Shown: positions 34,707 through 43,468, counted from the stretch's first letter. The stretch: DNA of 64,000 nucleotides from Nocardia inohanensis NBRC 100128 (GCF_001612945.1 NZ_BDBK01000011.1:124001-188000); one strand, 5' to 3'. The notes: generated by a model from the letters alone, not told the origin. Made by a program: numbers and translations.

Positions 34707-35099
34707 CTACAGCTGCTCGACGCCGCGCAGCACGCAGTGCACCGATTGCGGACGGGTCACCGGATCCAGCTTGGTCTCGGTGGTGAAGTCCTGGGTGGCA
34801 TTCGGGCCCACCGTGATCTCGGTGCTGGTGCGCTCCAAGGTCGTCGACTCGGGGGTCAGGAAACTGATCACCACGAGGTACCGGTGCTCGACCTGATCGC
34901 GATTGCTCACCACCGCGGTGGCCTGCCAGCCCGCCGCCGTTCCGTCACAGGCGGTCACGAAGGCGCTGCGCTGCATCTCGGACATATCGGTCACGCGAAT
35001 CTGCGATTCCGCGGCGGTCTCACCCGACTGGGTACAGCCGGTGAGTACCGCGACACCACCGGACACCACGCCGACCAACCTCAGCAGAGGGGCGATCAT
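34707..35099 (-). CDS. Small lipoprotein of unknown function
   Basis: A 130-residue protein with a signal peptide and lipobox LTGC, followed by a single small domain. That domain contains a cysteine (TACDG) and ends with VHCVLRG, giving two Cys that may form a disulfide. The ATG at 35099 follows GGGAG by 6 nt. It is likely anchored on the outer face of the cytoplasmic membrane. No family was recognised. The 197 nt between it and the next gene downstream on the same strand show no clear feature. Confidence 0.7.
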   Translation of the reverse strand: MIAPLLRLVGVVSGGVAVLTGCTQSGETAAESQIRVTDMSEMQRSAFVTACDGTAAGWQATAVVSNRDQVEHRYLVVISFLTPESTTLERTSTEITVGPNATQDFTTETKLDPVTRPQSVHCVLRGVEQL

Positions 35100-35193
35100 C
35101 GAATCTCCCTTTCCACCGTGCACTCCCGCCCCCGCACCACATTGCCGCTGAATAGCTGCGGGAGGCACACTACCTGAGGGTCACGGCGTGTCG

Positions 35194-36177
35194 TCAGATA
35201 ACCCGATCTGCGTGTCGGGCGACGACGGAGCAGACGATGAGCTGTAACTGGTGGTAGACGATGACCGGAATGATCACCACGCCGGCCAGCGGACCGGTGA
35301 ACAGGATGGCCGACATGGGCAATCCGATGGTCAGGCTCTTCTCCGAACCGCAGAACACCAGCACGGCACGGTCACCCGGTTCCAGGCCCAGTGCCCGCCC
35401 GCCGAAGCTGGTGAGCGCCAGCGCGATTGCCAGCAGCGCCGCGCAGAGCACCGCCACCAGCAGCAATTGCGCGGCCGGCAGCCGATGCCAGACTCCGCCC
35501 GCGACCGCGCCGCCGAACGCGGAGTACACGATCATCAGCACCGAGCCGCGATCGATCCAGCGCAGCGTGAAGGCGTGCCGCCCAGCCCATTCCGCGAGCC
35601 GGGCGTGCAGTAGCTGGCCCAGCGCGAAGGGCAGCAGCAATTGCACGGCCACCTGCCCGAACTGCCCGAGCCCGATACCGGCGTAGGAGCCGATCAGCGC
35701 CAGCACCAGCAGCGGCGTCACCACCACCCCGGCCAGGCTGGAGAGCGAGGCAGCACAGACCGCCGCGGCGGTATTGCCCCGGGCCACCGAGGTGAAGGCC
35801 ACCGAGGTCTGCACCACCGAGGGCAGCGCGCCCAGGAAGAGCAGGCCGGTGATCAGATCCCGGCTCACCCACGGCGTCACCGTCCACGCGAAAAGCGCTG
35901 CGACGGCCGGGAAGATCACGAAGGTCATGGCCAGGGTGGCGGTGTGCAGCCGCCACGCCTTCAGGCCCGCCCAGGTGGCGGCCGGGGAGAGCCGCAGTCC
36001 GGCGGAGAAGAACACCACCGCGATGACGATGCCGCGTATCTCGCCGAGCGCCGTCGCGGCGTAGCCGGTCGGGGGCAGCAGCGCGGCCACCAGCAGGGTG
36101 AGCATGAGCAGCGCGACGAAGGGGTCGAGCCAGCCGGGCAGATTGGGGGCGCGCAGGCGTTTTTGCAGGATCGGGAT
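35194..36177 (-). CDS. BASS/SBF-like (bile acid:sodium symporter type) transporter
   Basis: A protein of about 327 residues with 9-10 membrane helices in the SBF-like (YfeH) pattern. Typical segments are GLRLSPAATWAGLKAWRLH, LGALPSVVQTSVAFTSVARGNTAAAVCAASLSS and FCGSEKSLTIGLPM. It probably carries an organic anion with sodium. The GTG at 36177 is preferred, because a TTG at 36213 falls right beside the palindrome at 36199-36211. It is divergent from the GntR gene and shares its control region, so its substrate may be linked to the catabolic operon. Confidence 0.82.
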   Translation of the reverse strand: MPILQKRLRAPNLPGWLDPFVALLMLTLLVAALLPPTGYAATALGEIRGIVIAVVFFSAGLRLSPAATWAGLKAWRLHTATLAMTFVIFPAVAALFAWTVTPWVSRDLITGLLFLGALPSVVQTSVAFTSVARGNTAAAVCAASLSSLAGVVVTPLLVLALIGSYAGIGLGQFGQVAVQLLLPFALGQLLHARLAEWAGRHAFTLRWIDRGSVLMIVYSAFGGAVAGGVWHRLPAAQLLLVAVLCAALLAIALALTSFGGRALGLEPGDRAVLVFCGSEKSLTIGLPMSAILFTGPLAGVVIIPVIVYHQLQLIVCSVVARHADRVI

Positions 36178-36198
36178 CACCGCTTCGATCGGGGGAAA

Positions 36199-36211
36199 GT
36201 CTACTGTAGAC
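36199..36211. promoter_or_regulatory. Putative GntR operator, copy 1 (BASS promoter side)
   Basis: GTCTACTGTAGAC is a perfect 13-bp palindrome around a central T. It sits between the divergent transporter and GntR genes, 22 nt upstream of the preferred transporter start. Near-identical copies lie at 36266-36278 and 38423-38435. GntR/FadR-type regulators bind short dyads of this size. Confidence 0.75.
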
Positions 36212-36265
36212 AATTTGGCCGAGCGAGATTACCGCGCTGTAAAGCCTGTGCGACAACCGAATTCT

Positions 36266-36278
36266 GACTTCTGTAGAC
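36266..36278. promoter_or_regulatory. Putative GntR operator, copy 2 (gntR promoter side)
   Basis: GACTTCTGTAGAC differs from copy 1 at two positions and keeps the CTGTAGAC half. It lies 16 nt upstream of the regulator's ATG, which suggests autoregulation. Its centre is 67 nt from copy 1. Confidence 0.7.
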
Positions 36279-36294
36279 AGTTAGGCTGGGGCGC

Positions 36295-36951
36295 ATGGTG
36301 GTTCAGGAGAGTCTCGTGTCATTGGCGGCGGCGGACGTCCGGCGGCTCATCGTCACCGGTCAGCTCGCACCCGGCAGCCGGGTTTCGGAACCGCCGCTGG
36401 CGGAGAAACTCCAGATCAGCCGGCCGCCGCTGCGGGAGGCGCTGCGCATTCTGGAAAGCGAAGGGCTGTTGGAGCAGACGCCGCGACGCGGATACCGGGT
36501 GGTGGAGATGAGCGCCGCCGATGTCGACGAGATCTACAGCCTGCGGCATGCGCTGGAACGGTTCGCGCTCGAACTCATCCTGGCCGATTACGATCCGGCG
36601 CGGTTCGATCCCCTGGACGAGATCATGAAGCGGATGCGGCGGGCGGCCAAGAAGCGCGACCACGCCGAGGTGATCCAGTGCAATATCGACTTCCATCTCG
36701 CGGTGATCGGGGCGTGCGGGCACAAGCGGCTCAGTGCGGCGTATCGGGCATTGATGGGGCAGATGCAGTTGTGCATGGCCGCCAATGTGCTCACCGAGGC
36801 CAAGTCGGCGGGTGATCTGCTGCGCGGATGTGAGCGGCACGAGCGGCTGCTCGAGGGACTGCGATCCGGGGATCGGGAACTGATCGTCAAGGAATTCTCC
36901 GAGCACGGCGAACGGGACTACCTGAACCGGCCCGGAGGCGAGCGTTCGTGA
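36295..36951 (+). CDS. GntR/FCD family transcriptional regulator
   Basis: A 218-residue regulator. The N-terminal winged helix (about 8-70) has GQLAPGSRVSEPPLAEKLQISRPPLREALRILESEGLLEQTPRRGYRV. The C-terminal all-helical FCD ligand domain (about 80-210) has FHLAVIGACGHKRL. FCD regulators usually sense an organic acid. Besides ATG 36295, a GTG at 36316 follows a stronger AGGAGAG and could be the true start. Its stop overlaps the amidase start (GTGA). It heads the catabolic operon and is the likely reader of the three 13-bp palindromes. Confidence 0.9.
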   Translation: MVVQESLVSLAAADVRRLIVTGQLAPGSRVSEPPLAEKLQISRPPLREALRILESEGLLEQTPRRGYRVVEMSAADVDEIYSLRHALERFALELILADYDPARFDPLDEIMKRMRRAAKKRDHAEVIQCNIDFHLAVIGACGHKRLSAAYRALMGQMQLCMAANVLTEAKSAGDLLRGCERHERLLEGLRSGDRELIVKEFSEHGERDYLNRPGGERS

Positions 36952-38408
36952 CTTCGCTGCTCGGCCTGTTGAATTCCGGGATGCCGGATGCGACCGCACT
37001 CGCGGCGGCGGTGCGGGGAGGCGAGATCACCGCCGCCGAGGTGCTCGCCCTGGCCCGCGGGGCCGACGATCCGGACTGGAATATCTTCGTCACCGCGGAT
37101 TGGACGGGTGCGGAAGCGGTCGCTAGGCGCATCGACGAAAAGCGCTCCCGTGGAGAGGAACTCGGGGCGCTGGCCGGGGTTCCGATCACCGTCAAGGATG
37201 TCCTGGCGGTCGCCGGGTTGCCCGCCACCGCGGCATGTAAAGCCTTGTCCGGCAATATCGCCACCGTGACCGCACCGGTCGTCGCGCGCCTGCTGGCCGC
37301 CGACGCCGTACTGCTGGGCAAGACCAACTGCCCTGAGTTCGCGTTCGGCGTCACCTGCGACAGTCCATTGGTGGGACGCACGCGAAATCCCCGCTTTCCC
37401 ACCCACTCCCCCGGCGGGTCGAGCGGCGGCGAGGCCGCGGCGCTGGCGGCAGGCGTCTCCGCGCTGGGCGTCGGAACCGACTTCGGCGGCTCGCTGCGCT
37501 GGCCCGCGCAGTGCGTAGGCATCACCGCACTGCGTCCGACGGCCGGGCGACTGCCCGCACAGGGCCAATTGCCGGGCACCGCAGGCGATTCAGGCTCCGA
37601 TCCGACGGCGCGTCCAGGCGGCATGCAGGGCTGGTTACAGACTCCCGGCCCCCTCGCGCGTTCGGTGCGCGATCTACGGCTCACCCTCCGTTTGATGGCC
37701 GGTCCCCCGCCGGACCTGACGGCCAGTCCCCTACCAGGCTTGACGGCCGGTCCCCCACCGGGCTTTGCGGCCGGTCCCGCACCGTCCGCCACCGAGCGGC
37801 GTATCGGCAGACTGCGCGTGGTGTGGAGCGACGGCGCGCATCTCGGACCGGTGCGCGCCGAAATCACCGCGCTGCTCGCCGATCTCGCGACGCGGCTCGC
37901 GGAGCGCGGTCACGCCGTCACGAACGAGCCACGGGTATTCGACTGCCTCGACGCCTACAACCGGCTCCGCGCGGTCGACCCGCTGCACGATCACCTCGCC
38001 GCCATCGCCGGTAGCGAGGACCTGGTCACCGCCGCCAATCGCCGCACCTTCGCCGATTCACTGCGCGCCACCGCAGCCGAAACCCGCACGGCGCGAATCG
38101 AAGCCGAGCATGCACAAACCGAGGCCCTCACCGTTTTCGAACGCGCCGACATCGTGTTGCTGCCGGTCGCCGGTGGCCCCGCCTGCGATCCCGACGGCCG
38201 CCTCGAGGTGGACGGGCGGCTGCTCGAGGGCTGGGAGCTGATGGGCCAGTGCCGCGCCGTCTCGCTGACCGGCGCTCCGGCAGTGTCGATTCCACTCGGC
38301 CGTTCCGCCGAAGGACTGCCGCTCTCGGTTCAGGTGGTCGCCGCTCCCGGCCGGGACGAGTTCGCCCTGGACGCCGCTGAGCTGCTCGAAAGCCTCGCCC
38401 CCGCCTGA
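36948..38408 (+). CDS. Amidase signature family enzyme
   Basis: A 486-residue serine amidase. The Ser-cisSer-Lys triad can be placed at Lys83 (TVKDVL), Ser158 (SPGGSSGGEAAALAAG) and Ser182 (GTDFGGSLRWPA). It should hydrolyse an amide or related bond; the substrate is unknown. The GTG start overlaps the regulator's stop. Residues of about 250-281 are four tandem 8-residue Pro/Gly repeats encoded by 24-bp DNA repeats, an insertion not usual for the family. The next gene follows after 123 nt that hold an operator copy. Confidence 0.9.
   Translation: MTSLLGLLNSGMPDATALAAAVRGGEITAAEVLALARGADDPDWNIFVTADWTGAEAVARRIDEKRSRGEELGALAGVPITVKDVLAVAGLPATAACKALSGNIATVTAPVVARLLAADAVLLGKTNCPEFAFGVTCDSPLVGRTRNPRFPTHSPGGSSGGEAAALAAGVSALGVGTDFGGSLRWPAQCVGITALRPTAGRLPAQGQLPGTAGDSGSDPTARPGGMQGWLQTPGPLARSVRDLRLTLRLMAGPPPDLTASPLPGLTAGPPPGFAAGPAPSATERRIGRLRVVWSDGAHLGPVRAEITALLADLATRLAERGHAVTNEPRVFDCLDAYNRLRAVDPLHDHLAAIAGSEDLVTAANRRTFADSLRATAAETRTARIEAEHAQTEALTVFERADIVLLPVAGGPACDPDGRLEVDGRLLEGWELMGQCRAVSLTGAPAVSIPLGRSAEGLPLSVQVVAAPGRDEFALDAAELLESLAPA
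37697..37792 (+). repeat. Four 24-bp tandem repeats inside the amidase gene
   Basis: Units at 37697-37720, 37721-37744, 37745-37768 and 37769-37792 all begin GGCC(G/A)GTCCC. They encode an 8-residue unit of the type A-G-P-P-P-G-L-T. The length keeps the reading frame, so copy number could vary without breaking the gene. Confidence 0.8.
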
Positions 38409-38422
38409 CTTTTCGTAAGATT

Positions 38423-38435
38423 GTCTACAGAAGAC
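38423..38435. promoter_or_regulatory. Putative GntR operator, copy 3 (ABC transporter promoter)
   Basis: GTCTACAGAAGAC lies within ATTGTCTACAGAAGACAAT, an almost perfect dyad, 96 nt upstream of the binding-protein start. Its reverse complement differs from copy 1 at one base. It implies a second promoter inside the gene cluster under the same regulator. Confidence 0.75.
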
Positions 38436-38531
38436 AATTTTACAATCCGGACATCTCCGGCGTCTTCCCCCGTCACAACCGCTCAATACCTTCACTCTCG
38501 TCAGAACTCACGAGATCCACTGGAGTAGCGG

Positions 38532-39320
38532 ATGTTCCGTTGGAAGAAGAAGGCCGCCGCGGCGGTCGCGCTGGCCGCCCTGGCGGTCGCCGTCACCGCC
38601 TGCGGCGGATCCAAGCCCGCCGGCGAGAAGGACAAACTGGTCATCGCCACCAGCGGCACCTACAAGCCGATCACCTATTCCGAAGGCGGTGAACTCACCG
38701 GCTTCGATATCGATATGGGCAAGGAGATCGCCCAACGCCTCGGGGTGCGCGTCGAATTCGTCTCCGGGCAGCTCTCCGGCCTGCTGCCGGGTCTGAACGC
38801 CGGCAAGTTCGATGCCGTCATGTCCGGGCTGCTGATGACCGATCAGCGCAAACAGTCCATCACCTTCTCCGACCCGTATCTGGCCGACGGCACCATCGCC
38901 GTCAGCAAGACCGGCAGCGCCAAGGTCAGCGATATCACCAAGCTCGATGGGCTGAAGGTCGGCGTCATCGGCGGCTCCGCCACCCAGACCGCCATCGAAA
39001 AGGTCGGCGGTTACACCGAACTCAAGGAGTATCCGGGCGCGCCGGAAGGGTTCGCCGACGTGTCGGCCGGGCGCATCGACGTCTTCGCCGCCGGGCGGAT
39101 CGCCGCCGACGACTACGTCAAGACCTCACCCAAGGGCGGTGACCTGCACACCGTCGGGCAGATCTTCAACCTGATGCCCGCCGGGGTGGGCTTCGCCAAG
39201 ACCGACACCACGCTGAAACCCAAGTTCGACAAGGCGATCGGCGCCATGTGGGCCGACGGCACCATCGCCAAGCTCCAGCAGAAGTGGTTCGGCTACACCA
39301 TCGATCTGCCGAAGGCGTGA
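38532..39320 (+). CDS. Amino-acid-type ABC transporter binding lipoprotein
   Basis: A 262-residue lipoprotein with signal and lipobox VTACGG, then a bacterial extracellular solute-binding (family 3) fold. It contains GTYKPITYSEGGELTGFDIDMGKEIAQRLG, the FDAVMSGLLMTDQR loop and the FSDPYLADG hinge. This family binds amino acids or related small polar acids. A GGAG ribosome site precedes the ATG. It is followed directly by its permease and ATPase and sits within the GntR-controlled locus. Confidence 0.9.
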   Translation: MFRWKKKAAAAVALAALAVAVTACGGSKPAGEKDKLVIATSGTYKPITYSEGGELTGFDIDMGKEIAQRLGVRVEFVSGQLSGLLPGLNAGKFDAVMSGLLMTDQRKQSITFSDPYLADGTIAVSKTGSAKVSDITKLDGLKVGVIGGSATQTAIEKVGGYTELKEYPGAPEGFADVSAGRIDVFAAGRIAADDYVKTSPKGGDLHTVGQIFNLMPAGVGFAKTDTTLKPKFDKAIGAMWADGTIAKLQQKWFGYTIDLPKA

Positions 39321-39331
39321 CGGGCGGGCCC

Positions 39332-40030
39332 ATGGGAACCTACGAAACCGGTTCGATCGCAAGGGAATACCTGCCGATCTTCCTCGAGGGGGCGCGCACC
39401 ACCCTCACCATCGTGCTGGCGGCCATCGTCTGCGCCACCGTGCTCGGCTATCTCGTCGCGGCGGCCCGGCTCTCGCGCTTCCGGGCGCTGCGCCTGACCG
39501 CGGGGGCGTACGTGTGGTTCTTCCGTGGGCTGCCGCTCATGCTGTCGCTGTTCTTCTTCTATTACACCCAGCCGTTCGGGCTCGTCTTCGACGCCTTCAC
39601 GGCCGGGCTCATCGCCATGAGCCTGAACTCGGCCTCGTTCTTCTCCGAGATCATCCGGGCGGGGCTGCGGGCGGTGTCACCCGGGCATCTGGAGGCCGCC
39701 GAATCGATCGGCATGAATCCGTTCCAGAAGTTCCGGCGCGTGGTGGTGCCGGAGGCGGTGCGGCTCATGACGCCGCCCTACATCAACAACTGCGTGATCA
39801 TGCTGAAGGAATCAGCCCAGGTCTCGGTGATCACCGTGCCCGATCTGATGCTGGCGGGCCAGAAGGCGTACAACGCCACCTACAACGTCACCGAGACCCT
39901 GGGCGTGGTAGCGGCGCTGTATCTGGCGCTGACCAGCCTGCTCATGGGATTGCAGATGATCGTCGAACGTCGTACCGGCCGCCGCATGGGCACGGCCGCC
40001 TCGCTGCGCACCGCGGGAGCCACAGCATGA
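39332..40030 (+). CDS. Polar amino acid-type ABC permease
   Basis: A 232-residue HisM/GlnP-type permease with about five membrane helices and the EAA coupling loop in HLEAAESIGMNPFQKFRRVVVPEAVR. It starts at ATG 39332; a GTG at 39317 overlaps the upstream stop (GTGA) and is an alternative. It is the only permease here, so the channel should be a homodimer. Its stop overlaps the ATPase start. Confidence 0.9.
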   Translation: MGTYETGSIAREYLPIFLEGARTTLTIVLAAIVCATVLGYLVAAARLSRFRALRLTAGAYVWFFRGLPLMLSLFFFYYTQPFGLVFDAFTAGLIAMSLNSASFFSEIIRAGLRAVSPGHLEAAESIGMNPFQKFRRVVVPEAVRLMTPPYINNCVIMLKESAQVSVITVPDLMLAGQKAYNATYNVTETLGVVAALYLALTSLLMGLQMIVERRTGRRMGTAASLRTAGATA

Positions 40031-40776
40031 TCACCGTGACCGGATTGACGAAAAGCTATGGGGACAAGATGGTTTTCCGTGATCTCAGCCTGAAGGTGCG
40101 CGGCGGCGAGGTGGTGGCGATCATCGGGCCCAGCGGGTCCGGGAAGAGCACGCTGCTGCGCTGCCTCAATATGCTCGAGGTGCCCGATGCCGGGCGGATC
40201 GAGATCGGCGGGCGCGAGGTCGCCTACACCCCGAACAAGCGCGGCAAGCTCGGGCTGCTGGATCAGTTCCGGCTCACCTGGCTGCGGCGTGAGATCGCCA
40301 TGGTGTTCCAGCAATTCAATCTGTGGCCGCATCGCACGGTGCTCGGCAATCTGCTGGAAGGGCCGACGGTGGTGAACCGGCAGGCCGGGCGGGATGCCGC
40401 CGAACGCGCGCTGGAGAAGCTGCGGTCGGTCGGGTTGGCGGAGAAGGCGCACGCCTATCCATCCGATCTCTCCGGCGGACAGCAGCAGCGGGTGGCCATC
40501 TGCCGGGCATTGATGATGGAGCCCAAGGCGATTCTCTTCGACGAACCGACCTCGGCGCTGGATCCGGAGCTGGTCAACGAGGTGCTGGAGATCATGACCA
40601 GCCTGGCCCGGTCGGGCATGACCATGGTGGTGGTCACGCACGAGATGAAGTTCGCGCGCGAGGTCGCCGACCGGGTCATCTTCATGGAGCACGGCGGCAT
40701 CGTCGCCGAAGGCAGTCCCGACGAGGTCTTCGCCCATCCCCGGCTGGTGTCGTACGCGGCCCGCCTGAGCCACTGA
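40027..40776 (+). CDS. Polar amino acid-type ABC ATPase
   Basis: A 249-residue ATPase of the GlnQ/HisP class. Walker A is GPSGSGKST, the Q-loop is VFQQFNLWPH, the signature is LSGGQQQRV, Walker B is ILFDEPTSALDPE, and the H-loop is VVVTHEMKF. The ATG overlaps the permease stop by four bases. It powers uptake by the preceding binding protein and permease. Confidence 0.93.
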   Translation: MITVTGLTKSYGDKMVFRDLSLKVRGGEVVAIIGPSGSGKSTLLRCLNMLEVPDAGRIEIGGREVAYTPNKRGKLGLLDQFRLTWLRREIAMVFQQFNLWPHRTVLGNLLEGPTVVNRQAGRDAAERALEKLRSVGLAEKAHAYPSDLSGGQQQRVAICRALMMEPKAILFDEPTSALDPELVNEVLEIMTSLARSGMTMVVVTHEMKFAREVADRVIFMEHGGIVAEGSPDEVFAHPRLVSYAARLSH

Positions 40777-40783
40777 GGTTTTC

Positions 40784-41491
40784 GTGACACGCCACGCACT
40801 GCGATTCGAGGGGCCGGGCCGTCCGGCGGCGAGCAGCCCGCTGCTGCCGGCGGGGGTGCGGCTGCCCGGTTCGCTCATCGGCATCGGGGAGAACTATCGG
40901 CCCGATGCCACGCCCCGGGCTCGGCCGGAGACGCGAATTCCACTGATATTCGGCAAGTTTCCGGGGTGCGTGACCGGTGACGGCGCGCCGATCGTGGTCG
41001 ATCCCAGGCTGTCGGAGCAAGTCGTCTGCGAGGGCGAACTGGCCCTGGTCGTCGGGGAGCGCGCCCGCGGCCTGCGCACCGAACAGCAGGCCCTCGACGC
41101 ACTGGCCGGAATCTGCCTGGCGAACGACGTCTCCGCCCGGGATCTGCAAGCCGCCGACGGGCAGTCCACCCGAGGTAAGAGCCTGGACGGCTTCTGCCCG
41201 CTCGGCCCGGAGCTGGTCACCCTGGACGAACTGCCGGACCTGCGCGCCCTCGAACTCACCACCCGGGTGAACGAGCGGGTCGTGCAGCAGGCGAGCACCG
41301 CCCAGCTGGTGTTCTCGATACCCGAATTGGTGCTGTTCTGCGCGAATTTCATGACGTTGTATCCCGGGGATGTGATCCTCACCGGCACCCCCGTGGCTGC
41401 CGACGAAGCCCTCCGCCTGCGCCCCGGCGACATCGTCGAGATCTGCGGAACCGGCCTGGGCGTGCTCCGTAATCCCGTGGTGGCCCGATGA
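40784..41491 (+). CDS. Fumarylacetoacetate hydrolase family protein
   Basis: A 235-residue FAH-fold enzyme. The metal ligands are the E-x-E of VCEGELALVVG and the Asp of LANDVSARDLQ. Substrate-loop and strand features KSLDGFCPLGP and LYPGDVILTGTP are typical. Such enzymes cleave or decarboxylate beta-keto acids in ring or amino acid catabolism. It begins with GTG 40784, seven nt after the ABC ATPase, and its stop overlaps the next gene (ATGA), so it belongs to the same catabolic transcript. Confidence 0.88.
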   Translation: MTRHALRFEGPGRPAASSPLLPAGVRLPGSLIGIGENYRPDATPRARPETRIPLIFGKFPGCVTGDGAPIVVDPRLSEQVVCEGELALVVGERARGLRTEQQALDALAGICLANDVSARDLQAADGQSTRGKSLDGFCPLGPELVTLDELPDLRALELTTRVNERVVQQASTAQLVFSIPELVLFCANFMTLYPGDVILTGTPVAADEALRLRPGDIVEICGTGLGVLRNPVVAR

Positions 41492-42435
41492 ATTCGCCGG
41501 AGTGGATCGTCAGCGCCTACAACGCCGTGCCATCCACCGGCTGGGACCACGGCACCCACGCGCGGTTCCTCGACGGGATCGCCGCGCTACCCGGTGTGGG
41601 CGGGCTGGAGCTCCCGTTTCCCGGACGACTGGACCCGCATACCGAATCCTGGTTCCGCCGGGCCGGTTCCGGCCTCTCCTGCACCCTCACCACCATCCCC
41701 GACACCATGGCGCGGGTCCAGCACGACCCCGCTTTCGGGCTCGCCTCCACCGACGAATGGCGTCGCCGCACGGCCGTCACCCGGCTGGTGCGGGTCGCCG
41801 AAACGGTGCGCCGCCTCAACGATCTGACCGCCCGGCAAGCCGTGCTCGCCGTCACCGTCTACAGCGCTCCCCGCCTGCGCACCGGATACGGTTCCGGCTC
41901 CGCGCTGGCCGCCTCCCTGCGCGAGATCGCCGAATGGGAGTGGGACGGAGCGCGACTCCTGCTCGAACACTGCGACGCCCCGATCCGCAACCGGCCCGCC
42001 GTCAAAGGCTTCCTGCCGCTCGGCAGCGAACTGGCGGCCATCACCGAGGCCAACGCGCACACCCCGATCCCGATCGGCCTGCTGGTGAACTGGGGACGCT
42101 CCGCGCTCGAACAGCGCAGTGCCGCAGGTGGAATCGGCCATGTGCTCAGAGCTCGTGCGGCCGGCGTCCTGGCGGGGCTGACCTTCTCGGGATGCGCCCC
42201 CGTCGCCACTGCGCACGGCGCGGGCTGGGACGACTGTCATCTGCCGCCCGCCCCCGTCTGTCCCGAATCCCTGCTCACCCCGGACTGGATAGCCGCCACA
42301 CTGCGCGCCGCGGGCCCCGGCCCGATCCTGCACGGCCTCAAGGTCTCCGCGCCCCGCCACGCGTCGCCCGCCGTCCGGCTGGCGACCGTGACCCGGTCAC
42401 TGAACGCCCTGCACTCCGCCTTCGCCGCCGCCTGA
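41488..42435 (+). CDS. DUF4862-like protein
   Basis: A 315-residue protein starting with SPEWIVSAYNAVP, with blocks LPGVGGLELPFPG, LLLEHCDAP and GLTFSGCAP. The pattern of alternating strands with acidic residues, such as EHCD, suggests a TIM-barrel of the sugar-isomerase-like type. From memory it best matches the DUF4862 family, seen in actinobacteria beside GntR regulators and FAH proteins; this needs a profile search. Start ATG overlaps the FAH stop. As the last gene of the operon it probably catalyses a step in the same unknown pathway. Confidence 0.7.
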   Translation: MNSPEWIVSAYNAVPSTGWDHGTHARFLDGIAALPGVGGLELPFPGRLDPHTESWFRRAGSGLSCTLTTIPDTMARVQHDPAFGLASTDEWRRRTAVTRLVRVAETVRRLNDLTARQAVLAVTVYSAPRLRTGYGSGSALAASLREIAEWEWDGARLLLEHCDAPIRNRPAVKGFLPLGSELAAITEANAHTPIPIGLLVNWGRSALEQRSAAGGIGHVLRARAAGVLAGLTFSGCAPVATAHGAGWDDCHLPPAPVCPESLLTPDWIAATLRAAGPGPILHGLKVSAPRHASPAVRLATVTRSLNALHSAFAAA

Positions 42436-42448
42436 TCGGGCGCGGCGG

Positions 42449-43327
42449 TCAGTCGGCGGCGCGCAGGACCTCGAGCACCTTGCTCGCCTGGTAGTCGGCA
42501 CCGAGCTGATTGGGATGGAAGGGCACGGCCAAGCCGACCGGGTTGCTGGAGTACGGGACCAGGCCCTCCACCCAGCGGGTGCCCGCGGGCTGGCAGGCGT
42601 CGTGGCCGGAACTGCCGTCATAGGTGTTCACGAAATCGACGCCGGTGGCTGCCGCGACCCGGGCGAGCATGTCGTGCAGTTCGATGAGCTTGTGGCCCAG
42701 CCAGATCGCGTCGGTATCGGAGATGGGGATCTGGGTGAAGCAGCCGCCGTCGAGGCCGATGCCCTCGAAGTAGTCGAGCAGCAGCACGCGGGCCTGCGGT
42801 GAGCGTTCGCGGATGCCGGCGACGACGGTGCGGACCCGGGTTTCGGCGACGGCGATGGCGGCGGTCATCTTGTCCTGGCCGTCGGAGACCATGGCGTCCA
42901 CGCACGGGGAGGCGGTGGGATCGGTTGTCACGCAGTGCATGACGAGTTCGGCCAGACCCGCGTCGTTGCCGCCGATCTCGAGCGTCACCAGATCGGTGGT
43001 GGGGGTGAGGCGGTCGAACTGGGGTGCGTTGGTGCCCAGTGCGGTGGATTGCGGGGCGGTCATGTTCTTCGTCTCCGCACCGCCGCAGGTGGCGTCGCGG
43101 AAGGTGGGGACCGCAAGGGCGGCCGCCACCTGCTTGGCGTAATTGCCGGCGCTCTGCACGCAGTGCAGAGGGGTGAAGGCCGTCGTGATCTGGCTGAGAG
43201 TGGCGTCGGCGGCCCAGGAATCGCCCAGCGCCACGTATTCGGAGTAGGTGGGCTGTTCGGCGGTGGCGGTGCCGGGCAGGATCGCGGCCAGGGCGGTGGC
43301 GGTGAGTAGTGCGCGTGAGAACTTCAT
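42449..43327 (-). CDS. Secreted SGNH/GDSL hydrolase
   Basis: A 292-residue exported esterase or lipase. The signal peptide ends near TATAEQP. SGNH blocks are ALGDSWA (catalytic Ser), DATCGGAETKN (Gly block), EIGGNDAG (Asn block) and PFHPNQLG (catalytic His). Several cysteines suggest disulfides, as in Streptomyces GDSL lipases. It converges on the DUF4862-like gene with 13 nt between them. Confidence 0.9.
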   Translation of the reverse strand: MKFSRALLTATALAAILPGTATAEQPTYSEYVALGDSWAADATLSQITTAFTPLHCVQSAGNYAKQVAAALAVPTFRDATCGGAETKNMTAPQSTALGTNAPQFDRLTPTTDLVTLEIGGNDAGLAELVMHCVTTDPTASPCVDAMVSDGQDKMTAAIAVAETRVRTVVAGIRERSPQARVLLLDYFEGIGLDGGCFTQIPISDTDAIWLGHKLIELHDMLARVAAATGVDFVNTYDGSSGHDACQPAGTRWVEGLVPYSSNPVGLAVPFHPNQLGADYQASKVLEVLRAAD

Positions 43328-43468
43328 GGTGTCTCCCCTCGGCCGGTCGTTCCTGAACTGGACCGGCGTCCGGGTGGGAAATTAACAGCGGCGCTGGGAT
43401 TTCGCGCGGCGAACGGGGAAATATCCAGTGCCCCTTGCCGATGCGGCGCACGGCAAGGGCCACCGGAT

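Noticed and set aside
36295..42435. Amino-acid ABC transporter as part of the siderophore system
   Set aside because: Binding protein and permease are family 3 polar amino acid types, with no iron box, and they share the GntR palindromes instead.
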